Notes under the pieces: model-generated
What the model was told of the DNA's origin: nothing
Databases searched by the model: none
What the model saw: only the letters and a program-made list of their open reading frames with translations
Made by a program: the position numbers and the translations under genes
Source of the DNA: an uncultured Aeromicrobium sp.
Lineage (GTDB): Bacteria; Actinomycetota; Actinomycetes; Propionibacteriales; Nocardioidaceae
DNA: 42,439 nucleotides
Reading direction: 5' to 3'
Assembly: GCA_937873005.1 (NCBI GenBank)
Contig: CALMUY010000035.1
Span: forward strand, 1 to 42,439
Shown here: positions 33,774-41,206 of the stretch, piece after piece
Layout: each line of letters begins with the position of its first letter
How positions within the stretch are numbered: the stretch's first letter is position 1

Positions 33774-34712
33774 TCAGGCGTGCAGGCGGAAGTCCGCAAT
33801 CGTGTGCTTGAGGCCTGTTTCAGCCGAGGTATGCGGTTCCCAGCCAAGCACCCGCTTGGCTTCGGAAATATCCGGCTTACGGATTTGCGGATCATCGACA
33901 GGACGCGGAATGTAAGCGATCTCAGAGCCCGAGTCGGTCAAGTCGCGAATCCACTCAGCCAACTCCAGCATCGAAATTTCCTCGGGATTACCTAGGTTGA
34001 TTGGGCCTTGCGAATCCGATTCCATCATGGCCACAATCCCAGCGACAAGGTCCGTAACGTAGCAGATCGAACGAGTCTGGGCACCGTCACCTGCGACCGT
34101 GATCGGTAGTCCTTCCAGAGCCTGATGAATAAAGTTGGGGATCGCGCGTCCGTCCTCAACGCGCATGCGCGGACCGAACGTATTAAAAATTCGAATGATC
34201 TTCGCATCCAGACCAAACTCGCGATGATACGAGGCAACCATGGCTTCGCCGAAACGCTTAGCTTCGTCGTAGACACTACGCGGACCAATGGGATTGACAT
34301 GGCCGACATAGGTTTCCGGCTGGGGGTGAACTTCCGGATCGCCATAGACTTCGGACGTCGAAGCTAGGAGATAGCGCGCCTTGTTTGCTAAGGCAAGATC
34401 CACAGTATTCTTCACGCCCATCGAACCGACCATCATCGTTTGGATCGGTAAACGAAGGTAGTCGATTGGAGAGGCGGGACACGCGAGATTGAATATCTCG
34501 TCAAAATGCCCCGTTAATTTCTCGTTGACTGCAGCGGTATCGGAAATGTCAACGTCAACCATCTCGATCTGATGGGCAAGATGAGCGAGATTCTCTGGCC
34601 TGCCCGTGCAGTAGTTATCTGCGACGACGACGGTACGTCCTGACGCGACGAGCGCCTCGACTAGGTGAGAACCAACAAAACCGGCACCACCGGCAACCAA
34701 AGAGCGAGGCAT
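33774..34712 (-). CDS. UDP-glucuronate decarboxylase-like SDR (UDP-xylose synthase type)
   Basis: This extended short-chain dehydrogenase is about 312 residues long. The NAD-binding GGAGFVGSHL is at about residues 8-17, the family-specific ACPASPIDY at about 79-87, STSEVYGDP at about 118-126, the catalytic YDEAKRFGE and the RIFNTFGPRM signature follow. Together these match UXS, which oxidises and decarboxylates UDP-glucuronic acid to UDP-xylose, more closely than other epimerase/dehydratases. The ATG at 34712 is supported by GGGAAAG about 6 bases upstream; TTG 34727 is less likely. It is the first sugar-nucleotide gene of the glycan locus and lies downstream of two methyltransferase genes, with palindromes in the gap. 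Confidence 0.88.
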   Translation of the reverse strand: MPRSLVAGGAGFVGSHLVEALVASGRTVVVADNYCTGRPENLAHLAHQIEMVDVDISDTAAVNEKLTGHFDEIFNLACPASPIDYLRLPIQTMMVGSMGVKNTVDLALANKARYLLASTSEVYGDPEVHPQPETYVGHVNPIGPRSVYDEAKRFGEAMVASYHREFGLDAKIIRIFNTFGPRMRVEDGRAIPNFIHQALEGLPITVAGDGAQTRSICYVTDLVAGIVAMMESDSQGPINLGNPEEISMLELAEWIRDLTDSGSEIAYIPRPVDDPQIRKPDISEAKRVLGWEPHTSAETGLKHTIADFRLHA

Positions 34713-34733
34713 AAACAACTTTCCCAATCGGTG

Positions 34734-34788
34734 TCGCCACGAGTGGCGAGAAGAACAAACGGTGTAACCCGAAGGAGTTTATCGGGTA
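34734..34788. promoter_or_regulatory. Two dyads upstream of the UXS gene
   Basis: TCGCCAC-GA-GTGGCGA (34734-34749) is a perfect 7-bp dyad with a 2-base spacer, too tight for a hairpin but suited to an operator, 22 bases before the UXS ATG. ACCCGA/TCGGGT (34767-34772 with 34782-34787) could form a weak stem after the methyltransferase stop. Roles are unproven. Confidence 0.35.
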
Positions 34789-34821
34789 ATCACGATCAAT
34801 TGTCGCTTAACAAATATCTCA

Positions 34822-35529
34822 TCACCGTTTGCGAAGGATGATCATGAGATTCCAAGTGATGAGTTCACGCAAGATGGGGACTCGCAGCAGCACGCTTGCC
34901 CACGACGGCAGGTAACGCGGCCGCAATTCGATGATCTCGATGTCCGGCTGGGAGCGGGCCCATTCAAGTCCCCAAGCGACTGATACTTTGAACAGGTTTT
35001 CACCCACACGATTCTTCGGCAAATGGCCGTGTTTCCGCGAATATCTGCGGATCGCATACGCTCCACCGAGCCAATGCCACGGCGACGTTTCGTGTCCGCC
35101 CCAAGGAGACCACCAATTCGTATAGGCGATGAAGATCAGTCCACCGGCGCGGGTGACGCGCACCAATTCGTCAGCGACCCGCGTGGGAGTTGGAACGTGC
35201 TCAATTAAGTTCGAGGAAAACGTCACGTCCATCGAGCCGTCACCGAATGGCAGGCGGCCAGCATCAGCAGCGACCCCGCCAAATGTGAGCGAAGGAGCAG
35301 TGGGGTCGAGATCTGCTGGAAAGTAGCGTGCACCCCGAGCGGAAAACTCAAGCGCGAACTGTTCTGGGCCTGCTCCCACATCCAGAAATGTGCTGCCGTC
35401 GAGTTTCATATGTTGTTCGAGCAGATCAGCCGAATCGCGTGCAAGTTCGCTATAGAAGACGTGCGGTTCAGTTTGCTCAACGAGAAACGACCTAAATAAC
35501 CGAATCGAACGACCGATACCTTGCTTCAT
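34822..35529 (-). CDS. Class I SAM-dependent methyltransferase
   Basis: This 235-residue protein has a Methyltransf_11-type Rossmann core: motif I TFLDVGAGPEQFALEF (about residues 47-62), PADLDP as motif II, DVTFSSNLIEHVPTP (about 101-115) and a post-motif RVTRAGGLIFIAYTNWWSPW. The C-terminus contains a basic helical part with ITWNLMIILRKR, perhaps membrane-associated. The acceptor is unknown; its place beside a glycosyltransferase and sugar-nucleotide genes suggests a sugar or lipid-linked glycan. Its ATG overlaps the stop of the upstream methyltransferase as ATGA, so the two are coupled. Confidence 0.85.
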   Translation of the reverse strand: MKQGIGRSIRLFRSFLVEQTEPHVFYSELARDSADLLEQHMKLDGSTFLDVGAGPEQFALEFSARGARYFPADLDPTAPSLTFGGVAADAGRLPFGDGSMDVTFSSNLIEHVPTPTRVADELVRVTRAGGLIFIAYTNWWSPWGGHETSPWHWLGGAYAIRRYSRKHGHLPKNRVGENLFKVSVAWGLEWARSQPDIEIIELRPRYLPSWASVLLRVPILRELITWNLMIILRKR

Positions 35530-36392
35530 TTCGTTGCGATTCTGTGAGGGTTTGTTGCAGTAACGACGAGCGTCGGACGCCAGCGTGGAATCAAGAATCT
35601 AAGAACGAGTGCGGCTGGTGCTATGAGCGTCGCGAATATTCGACTCCAGGTGCTAGCTAGGACTCCCCCCGCAGGTCGCTTGCCCCGGAACATCCGAAGA
35701 ATGCTGGCGCCCTCCATCGTGAGGTTGTCGTAGAGCGCCCGCGAAACACGCACGTCGGTGTAACCGTGCTTTTCAAGCAAGGAAGTGAGCGAGCGAATGG
35801 AGAAAAAACGCACGTGAGTCGGATCCTCAAGGAGCCACCACGCGTCGGAGAACACCTTTGCGGAAAGGGAGTCACCGCCAGGCGTGAATAGGACCAGTCG
35901 GCCGCCTAGGTTGAGCAACTGACGCGCACTTTCCACGGTCTTGTGGATGTCAACGACGTGTTCGATCACGTGGATGCCGTAGACGAGGTCAAAACCGTCT
36001 TGCGGTGGAGAAACTTCCTCAATGCCGGTATTGAAGATCAGTCCGTCGGCGTAGATGGTTTCGTTGACTCCGACTTTGAGTTGATCAAGATCACACCCGC
36101 CAACGGTATGACCCGATTCAGCAAACCGTGCGAGCAAGGCGCCGGCCCCGAAGCCAATTTCAAAGACACGACTGTTGGGCTCCAGAGGCGCTGCATCGAC
36201 GAGTCCTCGCCAGGTCAATTCCAAGCGTATGCGGTCGAGACCCGGGTCTCCGCCATAGGCCGCGTCGCGATGATTTGCCGGAGCTGAACCAAGATCGCGT
36301 TCAGTGTGAGAACATTTAGGGCAGAACGATAACGAGGAACCATCTCGTAGCGAATGCGCTACGAGGGCTGACTGGCACACTTCACAGCTCAC
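35526..36392 (-). CDS. Class I SAM-dependent methyltransferase with N-terminal zinc ribbon
   Basis: This 288-residue protein begins with a small CxxC-x17-CxxC zinc ribbon (Cys 3, 6, 24, 27). A methyltransferase domain follows: VFEIGFGAGALLARFAESGH (motif I, about residues 76-95), GCDLD, and FDLVYGIHVIEHVVDIHKTV (about 133-152). The last ~50 residues contain a hydrophobic stretch (TLIAPAALVLRFLI), so it may associate with the membrane. Such zinc-ribbon methyltransferases are frequent in polysaccharide loci and modify sugars; the substrate is not known. GAGGAG lies 7 bases before the GTG at 36392, confirming the start. It diverges from the glycosyltransferase gene with almost no gap. Confidence 0.85.
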   Translation of the reverse strand: MSCEVCQSALVAHSLRDGSSLSFCPKCSHTERDLGSAPANHRDAAYGGDPGLDRIRLELTWRGLVDAAPLEPNSRVFEIGFGAGALLARFAESGHTVGGCDLDQLKVGVNETIYADGLIFNTGIEEVSPPQDGFDLVYGIHVIEHVVDIHKTVESARQLLNLGGRLVLFTPGGDSLSAKVFSDAWWLLEDPTHVRFFSIRSLTSLLEKHGYTDVRVSRALYDNLTMEGASILRMFRGKRPAGGVLASTWSRIFATLIAPAALVLRFLIPRWRPTLVVTATNPHRIATK

Positions 36393-36394
36393 GG

Positions 36395-37588
36395 ATGTAC
36401 TCCTCGAAGAAAAATTGTGGAACAGGAGAGAACGCTATCAGCGCCCAGCACTTCTCCGTTGCGAATCACCGGACTCGGCCGTTAAAGATTGCCATCATGA
36501 CATGGCGCGATCTTGACCACCCCGAAGCCGGCGGTGCCGAGGTATTTGCCGAGCGGACAGCCGAAGTTATGGCAAAGACAGGCCATAATGTGACGATTGT
36601 TTCCGCCGATTTCGACGGCGCCGAAAGCCAACTGAATCGCAATGGCTTTTCAATTGTTCGTTCCGGCGGACGATTCAGCGTCTACCTTCACGGCATGTGG
36701 CATTTGCTGAAGAACCGCAAGAAGTACGACGTCGTGCTTGACGTGCAAAATGGGGTGCCGTTCTGGGCGCCATGGGTTTTTCCAAAGACCGTTGTACTTT
36801 TGGTGCACCACGTTCACCGCGAACAGTGGCATACATTCTTCCCGCAACCGATTTCTTCAATCGGCTGGTTTTTGGAATCGAAACTCTCACCGTTCGTCTA
36901 CCGGAAGAAGCATTACATCACTGTCTCTGAGTCCTCGCGACGCGAACTGGCTCAAGTTGGTGTCGACCCGGAACGCGTTTCGGTCATTTACAGCGGAAAC
37001 GAAGCTCCCCCCGCTGTACTCGAACGTGAACCCGATCTCGACCGCGGATTCCATCTTGTTGCTCTCGGTCGACTTGTTCCGCATAAACATGTGGAGTTCG
37101 CTATCGACGCGGTGGCCGAGCTTGCCGATCGTTTCCCCGAAATCCATCTGGACGTTGTCGGATCCGGCGACTGGATGTCGAACCTCGTTGCACATGCCGA
37201 AGCGCGCGGCGTCACGGATCGAGTCACACTGCATGGCCATGTCGACAATGAGACCAAGCATCGTTTGCTTTCACGGGCTGCTGTTATGGCTATGCCCTCG
37301 CTCAAAGAAGGCTGGGGCCTCACTATTCTTGAGGCCGGCTATCACGCTGTCCCCTCAGTCGCGTTCCGTCACGCTGGCGGAACCCAAGAGTCTATCCAAG
37401 ACGGGCATACGGGAATCCTGTGCGACACAAACGACGAGTTCATCGAGGGCATCGCAAGGCTTCTTGCCTCTCCCGAAGAACGCGCCAAAATGGGTGCGGC
37501 CGCGCGTGTATTTGCGTTGCGTTTCGATTGGGAACGCACCGGATCCGAGCTCACTGAACTGCTTGAGAAGCAAGCGGACCAAAACTAG
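36395..37588 (+). CDS. Glycosyltransferase family 4 protein
   Basis: This GT-B fold retaining glycosyltransferase has up to 397 residues. The N-terminal domain begins LKIAIMTWRDLDHPEAGGAE (about residues 30-49). The C-terminal domain has LVALGRLVPHKHVEFAIDAV and the donor-binding EGWGLTILEAGYHAVPSVAF (about 307-326, the EX7E motif). It probably adds a sugar from a nucleotide donor to a lipid-linked or surface glycan. The start is unclear: ATG 36395 has no Shine-Dalgarno and lies over the divergent gene's ribosome site, while AGGAGAG at 36424-36430 lies 6 bases before an in-frame ATC at 36437. The next ATG (36497) would delete the first beta-strand. A terminator follows the gene. Confidence 0.9.
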   Translation: MYSSKKNCGTGENAISAQHFSVANHRTRPLKIAIMTWRDLDHPEAGGAEVFAERTAEVMAKTGHNVTIVSADFDGAESQLNRNGFSIVRSGGRFSVYLHGMWHLLKNRKKYDVVLDVQNGVPFWAPWVFPKTVVLLVHHVHREQWHTFFPQPISSIGWFLESKLSPFVYRKKHYITVSESSRRELAQVGVDPERVSVIYSGNEAPPAVLEREPDLDRGFHLVALGRLVPHKHVEFAIDAVAELADRFPEIHLDVVGSGDWMSNLVAHAEARGVTDRVTLHGHVDNETKHRLLSRAAVMAMPSLKEGWGLTILEAGYHAVPSVAFRHAGGTQESIQDGHTGILCDTNDEFIEGIARLLASPEERAKMGAAARVFALRFDWERTGSELTELLEKQADQN

Positions 37589-37701
37589 TTATACGCTGCT
37601 CTATTTCCCAGGGCGCCTAGGCCACGAGTTCGTCCCAAGTTCGCCTCAAGGATGAGCGACAGTGCCACTCCTTTAAGCAAAAGTCCGGGAATAGCAACAA
37701 A

Positions 37702-37737
37702 TATGGGCCCCCGCCTCGTGAGAGGAAGGGGCCCATA
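37702..37737. terminator. Bidirectional intrinsic terminator
   Basis: TATGGGCCCC (37702-37711) pairs perfectly with GGGGCCCATA (37728-37737), with CCTC/GAGG pairing inside the loop. On the minus strand it is followed by ATTTGTTGCTATT. It lies between the converging glycosyltransferase and DUF3068 genes. The preceding 113 bases show no gene I can support. Confidence 0.85.
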
Positions 37738-37766
37738 CTTGTTACAGCGTGGGTGTCTTTACCCGA

Positions 37767-38747
37767 TCAGGCGTTAGCCTTCGCTTTGCGGCCGAAGCCA
37801 ATCGCGAGACCAGCACCGACGAGCAGCGACAACACACCGAGGATTCCGAGAACAACCGGAGCCGTTCCCTTCAACGCGTTCAATGCAACCGACTTGGATG
37901 CGTAATCTGCGATGTTTTGATCAACAGTTTCCTCGGTGAAGACACTGACTGTGTCCATAGCCATGACCGGCGTAGCACCAGGCTCATCGAGGTACATCAT
38001 TTGCTTCTGTGCCTCTTGGAGCTTGATCAAGACGCCAGTTACTGGCTCGACCCATACGGTACGAGTGTTCTCGTAAGTACGACGTGCCTCAACAGCACCA
38101 GTGTCTTCGAGACCGAACAAACCGCGTGGGACCTCACGCACACCGAAGTCCGTTTCAGGAACGTAACCTTCGAACTTGTACACCTTCATGGTGGTGCCAT
38201 CAGTCGCCTTGAGTTCAGTTTCTTCCTTGAAGTCAAGGGTCATTGGTGCCCGAGTCGTGTGGTCCCAGTACTCGTATGACTTCTTTTCCGTACCGAATGG
38301 GAACTTCATCAAGATGCCTTCGAACTTGATGGGCTCGCCGTTCTGTTCATCGCCCGACCAACCGACAGCAAGACCCGTGGTGCGGTCAACTGCGAACTTT
38401 TGCGACAGGAAGTCCATGGGAGGAGCTTCGCCGTTGTTGTCCGTTGATAGACCCTTATCGAAAACTGCGACGTTGCGGGCCTTAAGGCCGACTTCATCTG
38501 CAGCTTCTTGAACCAAGGTTGGATCGCCGATAACGCGAACAACCGTTTTGATGGGGCCCGAACCAGGTGCAACGTTATCCGCATCGAAGAATGTGGCGTT
38601 GTCGTCTGACAGGACCTGTTCGCTGTTTTGGTCCTGTGGTACGACCGCGAGGCGATCGTAAGCATAGAACTTCAAGCAAAGACCGAGCGTTATTAGAAAC
38701 GCACCGAGAGTAAGAAACGTGACTGCGCCACGCGAGAACTTCCGCAC
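37767..38747 (-). CDS. DUF3068 (PorA-like family) membrane protein
   Basis: This 326-residue protein has an N-terminal membrane helix (about residues 9-27), a large extracytoplasmic beta-rich domain with DRTTGLAVGW, a central KKSYEYWDHTTRAPM segment (about 164-178) and YENTRTVWVEPVTGVLIK (about 235-252), and a C-terminal helix (about 298-318) followed by a basic tail. That is the DUF3068 architecture, also called the PorA family in databases. Its function is unknown; it is often found beside glycosyltransferases in actinobacteria, as here. The GTG start has GGAGG 5 bases upstream. A terminator lies 30 bases after the stop. Confidence 0.85.
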   Translation of the reverse strand: MRKFSRGAVTFLTLGAFLITLGLCLKFYAYDRLAVVPQDQNSEQVLSDDNATFFDADNVAPGSGPIKTVVRVIGDPTLVQEAADEVGLKARNVAVFDKGLSTDNNGEAPPMDFLSQKFAVDRTTGLAVGWSGDEQNGEPIKFEGILMKFPFGTEKKSYEYWDHTTRAPMTLDFKEETELKATDGTTMKVYKFEGYVPETDFGVREVPRGLFGLEDTGAVEARRTYENTRTVWVEPVTGVLIKLQEAQKQMMYLDEPGATPVMAMDTVSVFTEETVDQNIADYASKSVALNALKGTAPVVLGILGVLSLLVGAGLAIGFGRKAKANA

Positions 38748-38801
38748 TAGAGCCTCCAGTGTAAATGAGAGATACCTCGCGTTACCCTACCAGCAGATTC
38801 A

Positions 38802-39386
38802 TTACTCGTGGGTACAAAGTGCTAATAGTTTTTGAACTTTTTGAACTAGTCCCACTTTTGGGTCATCTAGCCCCAGGAACGGGACGCCCGCAGCTTGTGC
38901 GGCACCGCTATCGCGATCGGAATCACCAACCATGACGGTTTGCGAAGTCCGGGACCACGCCGCTCTAGATAATGCTTGAATGATGAGACCCGGCCTGGGT
39001 TTGCGACAGTCGCACGTGCCTTCTTCGTGTGGACACACATGGAAACCATCAAAATGGGCGCCACCTGCGGCGAACTCAGCGACAAGGCGCCGATGAACCG
39101 CGACCAACTGATGCTCGCTAAGCGCTCCTGTGGCAATCCCCCGCTGGTTGGTCACCACAACGACTTTGGCACCGCACTCGTTCAGCTGCCGCACAACGTC
39201 AACAGCACCGTGCAGTACACCTAAGTCGTCTGGATCTGAGACATACCCTGGCCTGAGTCGGTCGAGTGTGCCATCGCGGTCAAGCAAGACAAAATTCGTG
39301 CGCAACGATGCAACCGGTGCTGCAATTGGCTCGCGGGACCGGCCGAGAAGTTCCTCGTCTGTCCAAGCATGATGAATCAATGTCAT
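38802..39386 (-). CDS. gmhB: D-glycero-manno-heptose-1,7-bisphosphate 7-phosphatase-like HAD hydrolase (GmhB)
   Basis: This 194-residue HAD-IIIA phosphatase has motif I LLDRDGTLDRL (about residues 34-44), VVTNQRGIATG (motif II), the GmhB-specific zinc loop CPHEEGTCDCRKPRPG (about 117-132) and MVGDSDRD (motif III/IV). It would convert heptose-1,7-bisphosphate to heptose-1-phosphate. The ~30-residue N-terminal extension is longer than in typical GmhB. The ATG overlaps the gmhA stop as ATGA, placing it last in an HddA-GmhA-GmhB operon. Histidinol-phosphatase-type activity is a less likely alternative given the neighbours. Confidence 0.9.
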   Translation of the reverse strand: MTLIHHAWTDEELLGRSREPIAAPVASLRTNFVLLDRDGTLDRLRPGYVSDPDDLGVLHGAVDVVRQLNECGAKVVVVTNQRGIATGALSEHQLVAVHRRLVAEFAAGGAHFDGFHVCPHEEGTCDCRKPRPGLIIQALSRAAWSRTSQTVMVGDSDRDSGAAQAAGVPFLGLDDPKVGLVQKVQKLLALCTHE

Positions 39387-40036
39387 GAAGGTTGGGAAAG
39401 TACATCCACTGCTTCACACCACGAATGCGCCCACATGAGATGAACTTCTTGAATCCGCGGAGTCTCTTTGGAGGGCACTTTCAGAACGTGATCAGCCCGG
39501 CCTGGCAGTTTCCCACCGGTGAGTCCTGTCATCGCGATCGTGACGAGCCCACGTTCTTTGGCAGCATCGAGTGCATTCAAGATCGATGGGCTATTGCCGC
39601 TCGTGGACATCACAATCAGGACATCGCCTGGACGTCCAAGTGACTGAACTCCGCGAACGTACACATCGTCGAAGCCGTAGTCGTTACCGACAGCAGTGAT
39701 CGAAGTCGAAGAATCCGCAAGCGAGGCAGACGGCAGCGGGGCTCTGTCCATGATGCACTTTCCGACGAACTCGGCCGCAATGTGACTAGACATCGATGCG
39801 CTTCCGCCATTGCCAGCAACCAAGATCGTGCCACCACTTCGCAAGCATTCTGCAATGGCTCGGCCGGCGGCGTTAACTTCGGCTACGAGCGAGGGTTCGG
39901 TAACTGCCTGTGCCAGCGCGGCCCATGCATGGAGACTCACGTTTTGCCGTTCGGCAACCATGTCATTGATGGCGTTGTCGCTAACCCCATGAATAACGTG
40001 TGTTACACCACTGTGAGTTTCGTTCGATTGATTCAT
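39383..40036 (-). CDS. gmhA: Sedoheptulose-7-phosphate isomerase (GmhA)
   Basis: This 217-residue SIS-domain isomerase converts sedoheptulose-7-phosphate to D-glycero-D-manno-heptose-7-phosphate. Visible are the N-terminal helical dimer region, VAGNGGSASMSSHIAAEFVG (about residues 74-93, phosphosugar loop), DYGFDDVYVRGVQSLGRPGD, STSGNSPSILNALDAA (second sugar-binding loop) and EVHLMWAHSWCEAVD near the C-terminus. The ATG at 40036 forms a TAATG junction with the upstream kinase stop; an upstream in-frame start at 40054 would lie inside the kinase gene. Coupled expression with hddA and gmhB is expected. Confidence 0.92.
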   Translation of the reverse strand: MNQSNETHSGVTHVIHGVSDNAINDMVAERQNVSLHAWAALAQAVTEPSLVAEVNAAGRAIAECLRSGGTILVAGNGGSASMSSHIAAEFVGKCIMDRAPLPSASLADSSTSITAVGNDYGFDDVYVRGVQSLGRPGDVLIVMSTSGNSPSILNALDAAKERGLVTIAMTGLTGGKLPGRADHVLKVPSKETPRIQEVHLMWAHSWCEAVDVLSQPS

Positions 40037-41133
40037 TAGCTTTGACCTCTCCACGTCACGACGCCTTCGCCCGAGAAGGTGAACTCGGAAACCTTCAATC
40101 CCATTTCGGAAAGCCTATCGGCGACGAGATGCCGACGTTCAAATTCGCAGATAAAAATCAGGTGACCGCCGCCACCTGCACCCGTCACTTTGCCACCGAG
40201 CGCTCCGTTTTTCAAAGCGACGTCGATAGCTTCGTCGATGAGCGGGGTAGCGATCCGGTCAGACATCTTCCGCTTCTGCTGCCATGCGTCGTTGAGCAAA
40301 TGACCCAAGGTATCGACTTGGCCACGCACAAGCGCGTGCTTCATTTCCTCAGCGAGCAACTTCTGGGCTCGCAGGCCTTCAATGGCTTTGTCGTCGCCGG
40401 TCTCGTAACGCTTCACTTGATCGTCAATGATGTGATCGCTCACACGGGTCTTGCCGGTGTATGCCAAGAGCATGTTGTGTTCGAGTTCGTGAACCGTCGA
40501 GTCCCTGATGCGAAGCGGATTCACCACGACGTCATCGCCCTTGAACTCAATAAAGTTGAATCCACCAAAAGCAGCGGCATACTGATCTTGAGCGCCACCG
40601 GGAATCTTGAGATCTTCGCGTTCAAGCCGGAAAGCCAGTTCAGCAACTTCATAGTCGGTGAGATCCAGCCCCAAGTACTCGGCGACCACGCCGATGATGG
40701 CCACCATGACCGCACTCGAAGAGCCAAGTCCTGAACCCGGGGGCGCATTCGTATGAATAAAGAGGTCAAAACCAGCGCTAGCGCGCGAGCCTTGATAATC
40801 GCGAAGACGACGAATCACAGCTTTGGGTAGGTCTAGATGTCCGTCAAACTCGACTTCGTCGTCAATACCAAAGCCAACAGTCGAACCGAAATCAAGCGAT
40901 TTGACCGTGACCTGGCCGTCCGTTCGGGGGCGAAGCGTGCAGTAACTGTACGCGGCGATAGTTGACGACAGTACAGCTCCGCCCTCGCGATGGGTGAATG
41001 GCGCAACGTCCGTTCCGCCGCCTGCGTAGGAAATCCGTAACGGTGCGCGGGCACGTAAAACTGGACGTCGCTCGTCCCAAGAACCTGCTTCAAATTCCTT
41101 TTGTGGAATACGATCGTGACGGTGGGAAGTCAA
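40036..41133 (-). CDS. hddA: D-glycero-alpha-D-manno-heptose-7-phosphate kinase-like GHMP kinase (HddA)
   Basis: This GHMP kinase of about 365 residues has RAPLRISYAGGGTDVAPFTH near the N-terminus, the ATP loop PPGSGLGSSSAVMVAI (about residues 131-146) and the C-terminal KVTGAGGGGHLIFIC (about 322-336). This is the HddA type, which phosphorylates heptose-7-phosphate at C1. TTG 41133 is chosen because AGGAG lies 5 bases upstream; GTG 41166 would add 11 residues without a site. It heads the heptose operon. The cognate nucleotidyltransferase (HddC or a GDP/ADP-heptose synthase) is not in the window. Confidence 0.88.
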   Translation of the reverse strand: MTSHRHDRIPQKEFEAGSWDERRPVLRARAPLRISYAGGGTDVAPFTHREGGAVLSSTIAAYSYCTLRPRTDGQVTVKSLDFGSTVGFGIDDEVEFDGHLDLPKAVIRRLRDYQGSRASAGFDLFIHTNAPPGSGLGSSSAVMVAIIGVVAEYLGLDLTDYEVAELAFRLEREDLKIPGGAQDQYAAAFGGFNFIEFKGDDVVVNPLRIRDSTVHELEHNMLLAYTGKTRVSDHIIDDQVKRYETGDDKAIEGLRAQKLLAEEMKHALVRGQVDTLGHLLNDAWQQKRKMSDRIATPLIDEAIDVALKNGALGGKVTGAGGGGHLIFICEFERRHLVADRLSEMGLKVSEFTFSGEGVVTWRGQS

Positions 41134-41206
41134 GGGAACTCCTGTACGAGGGAAACTTTGCGTCACCGCAATCTACCCGATCTATCGATACCAGGAGAGT
41201 GCAAAC

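Noticed and set aside
37652..37777. Small ORF of 41 codons after the glycosyltransferase gene
   Set aside because: It runs through the terminator hairpin and into the end of the convergent DUF3068 gene, with no recognisable product and a weak ribosome site.
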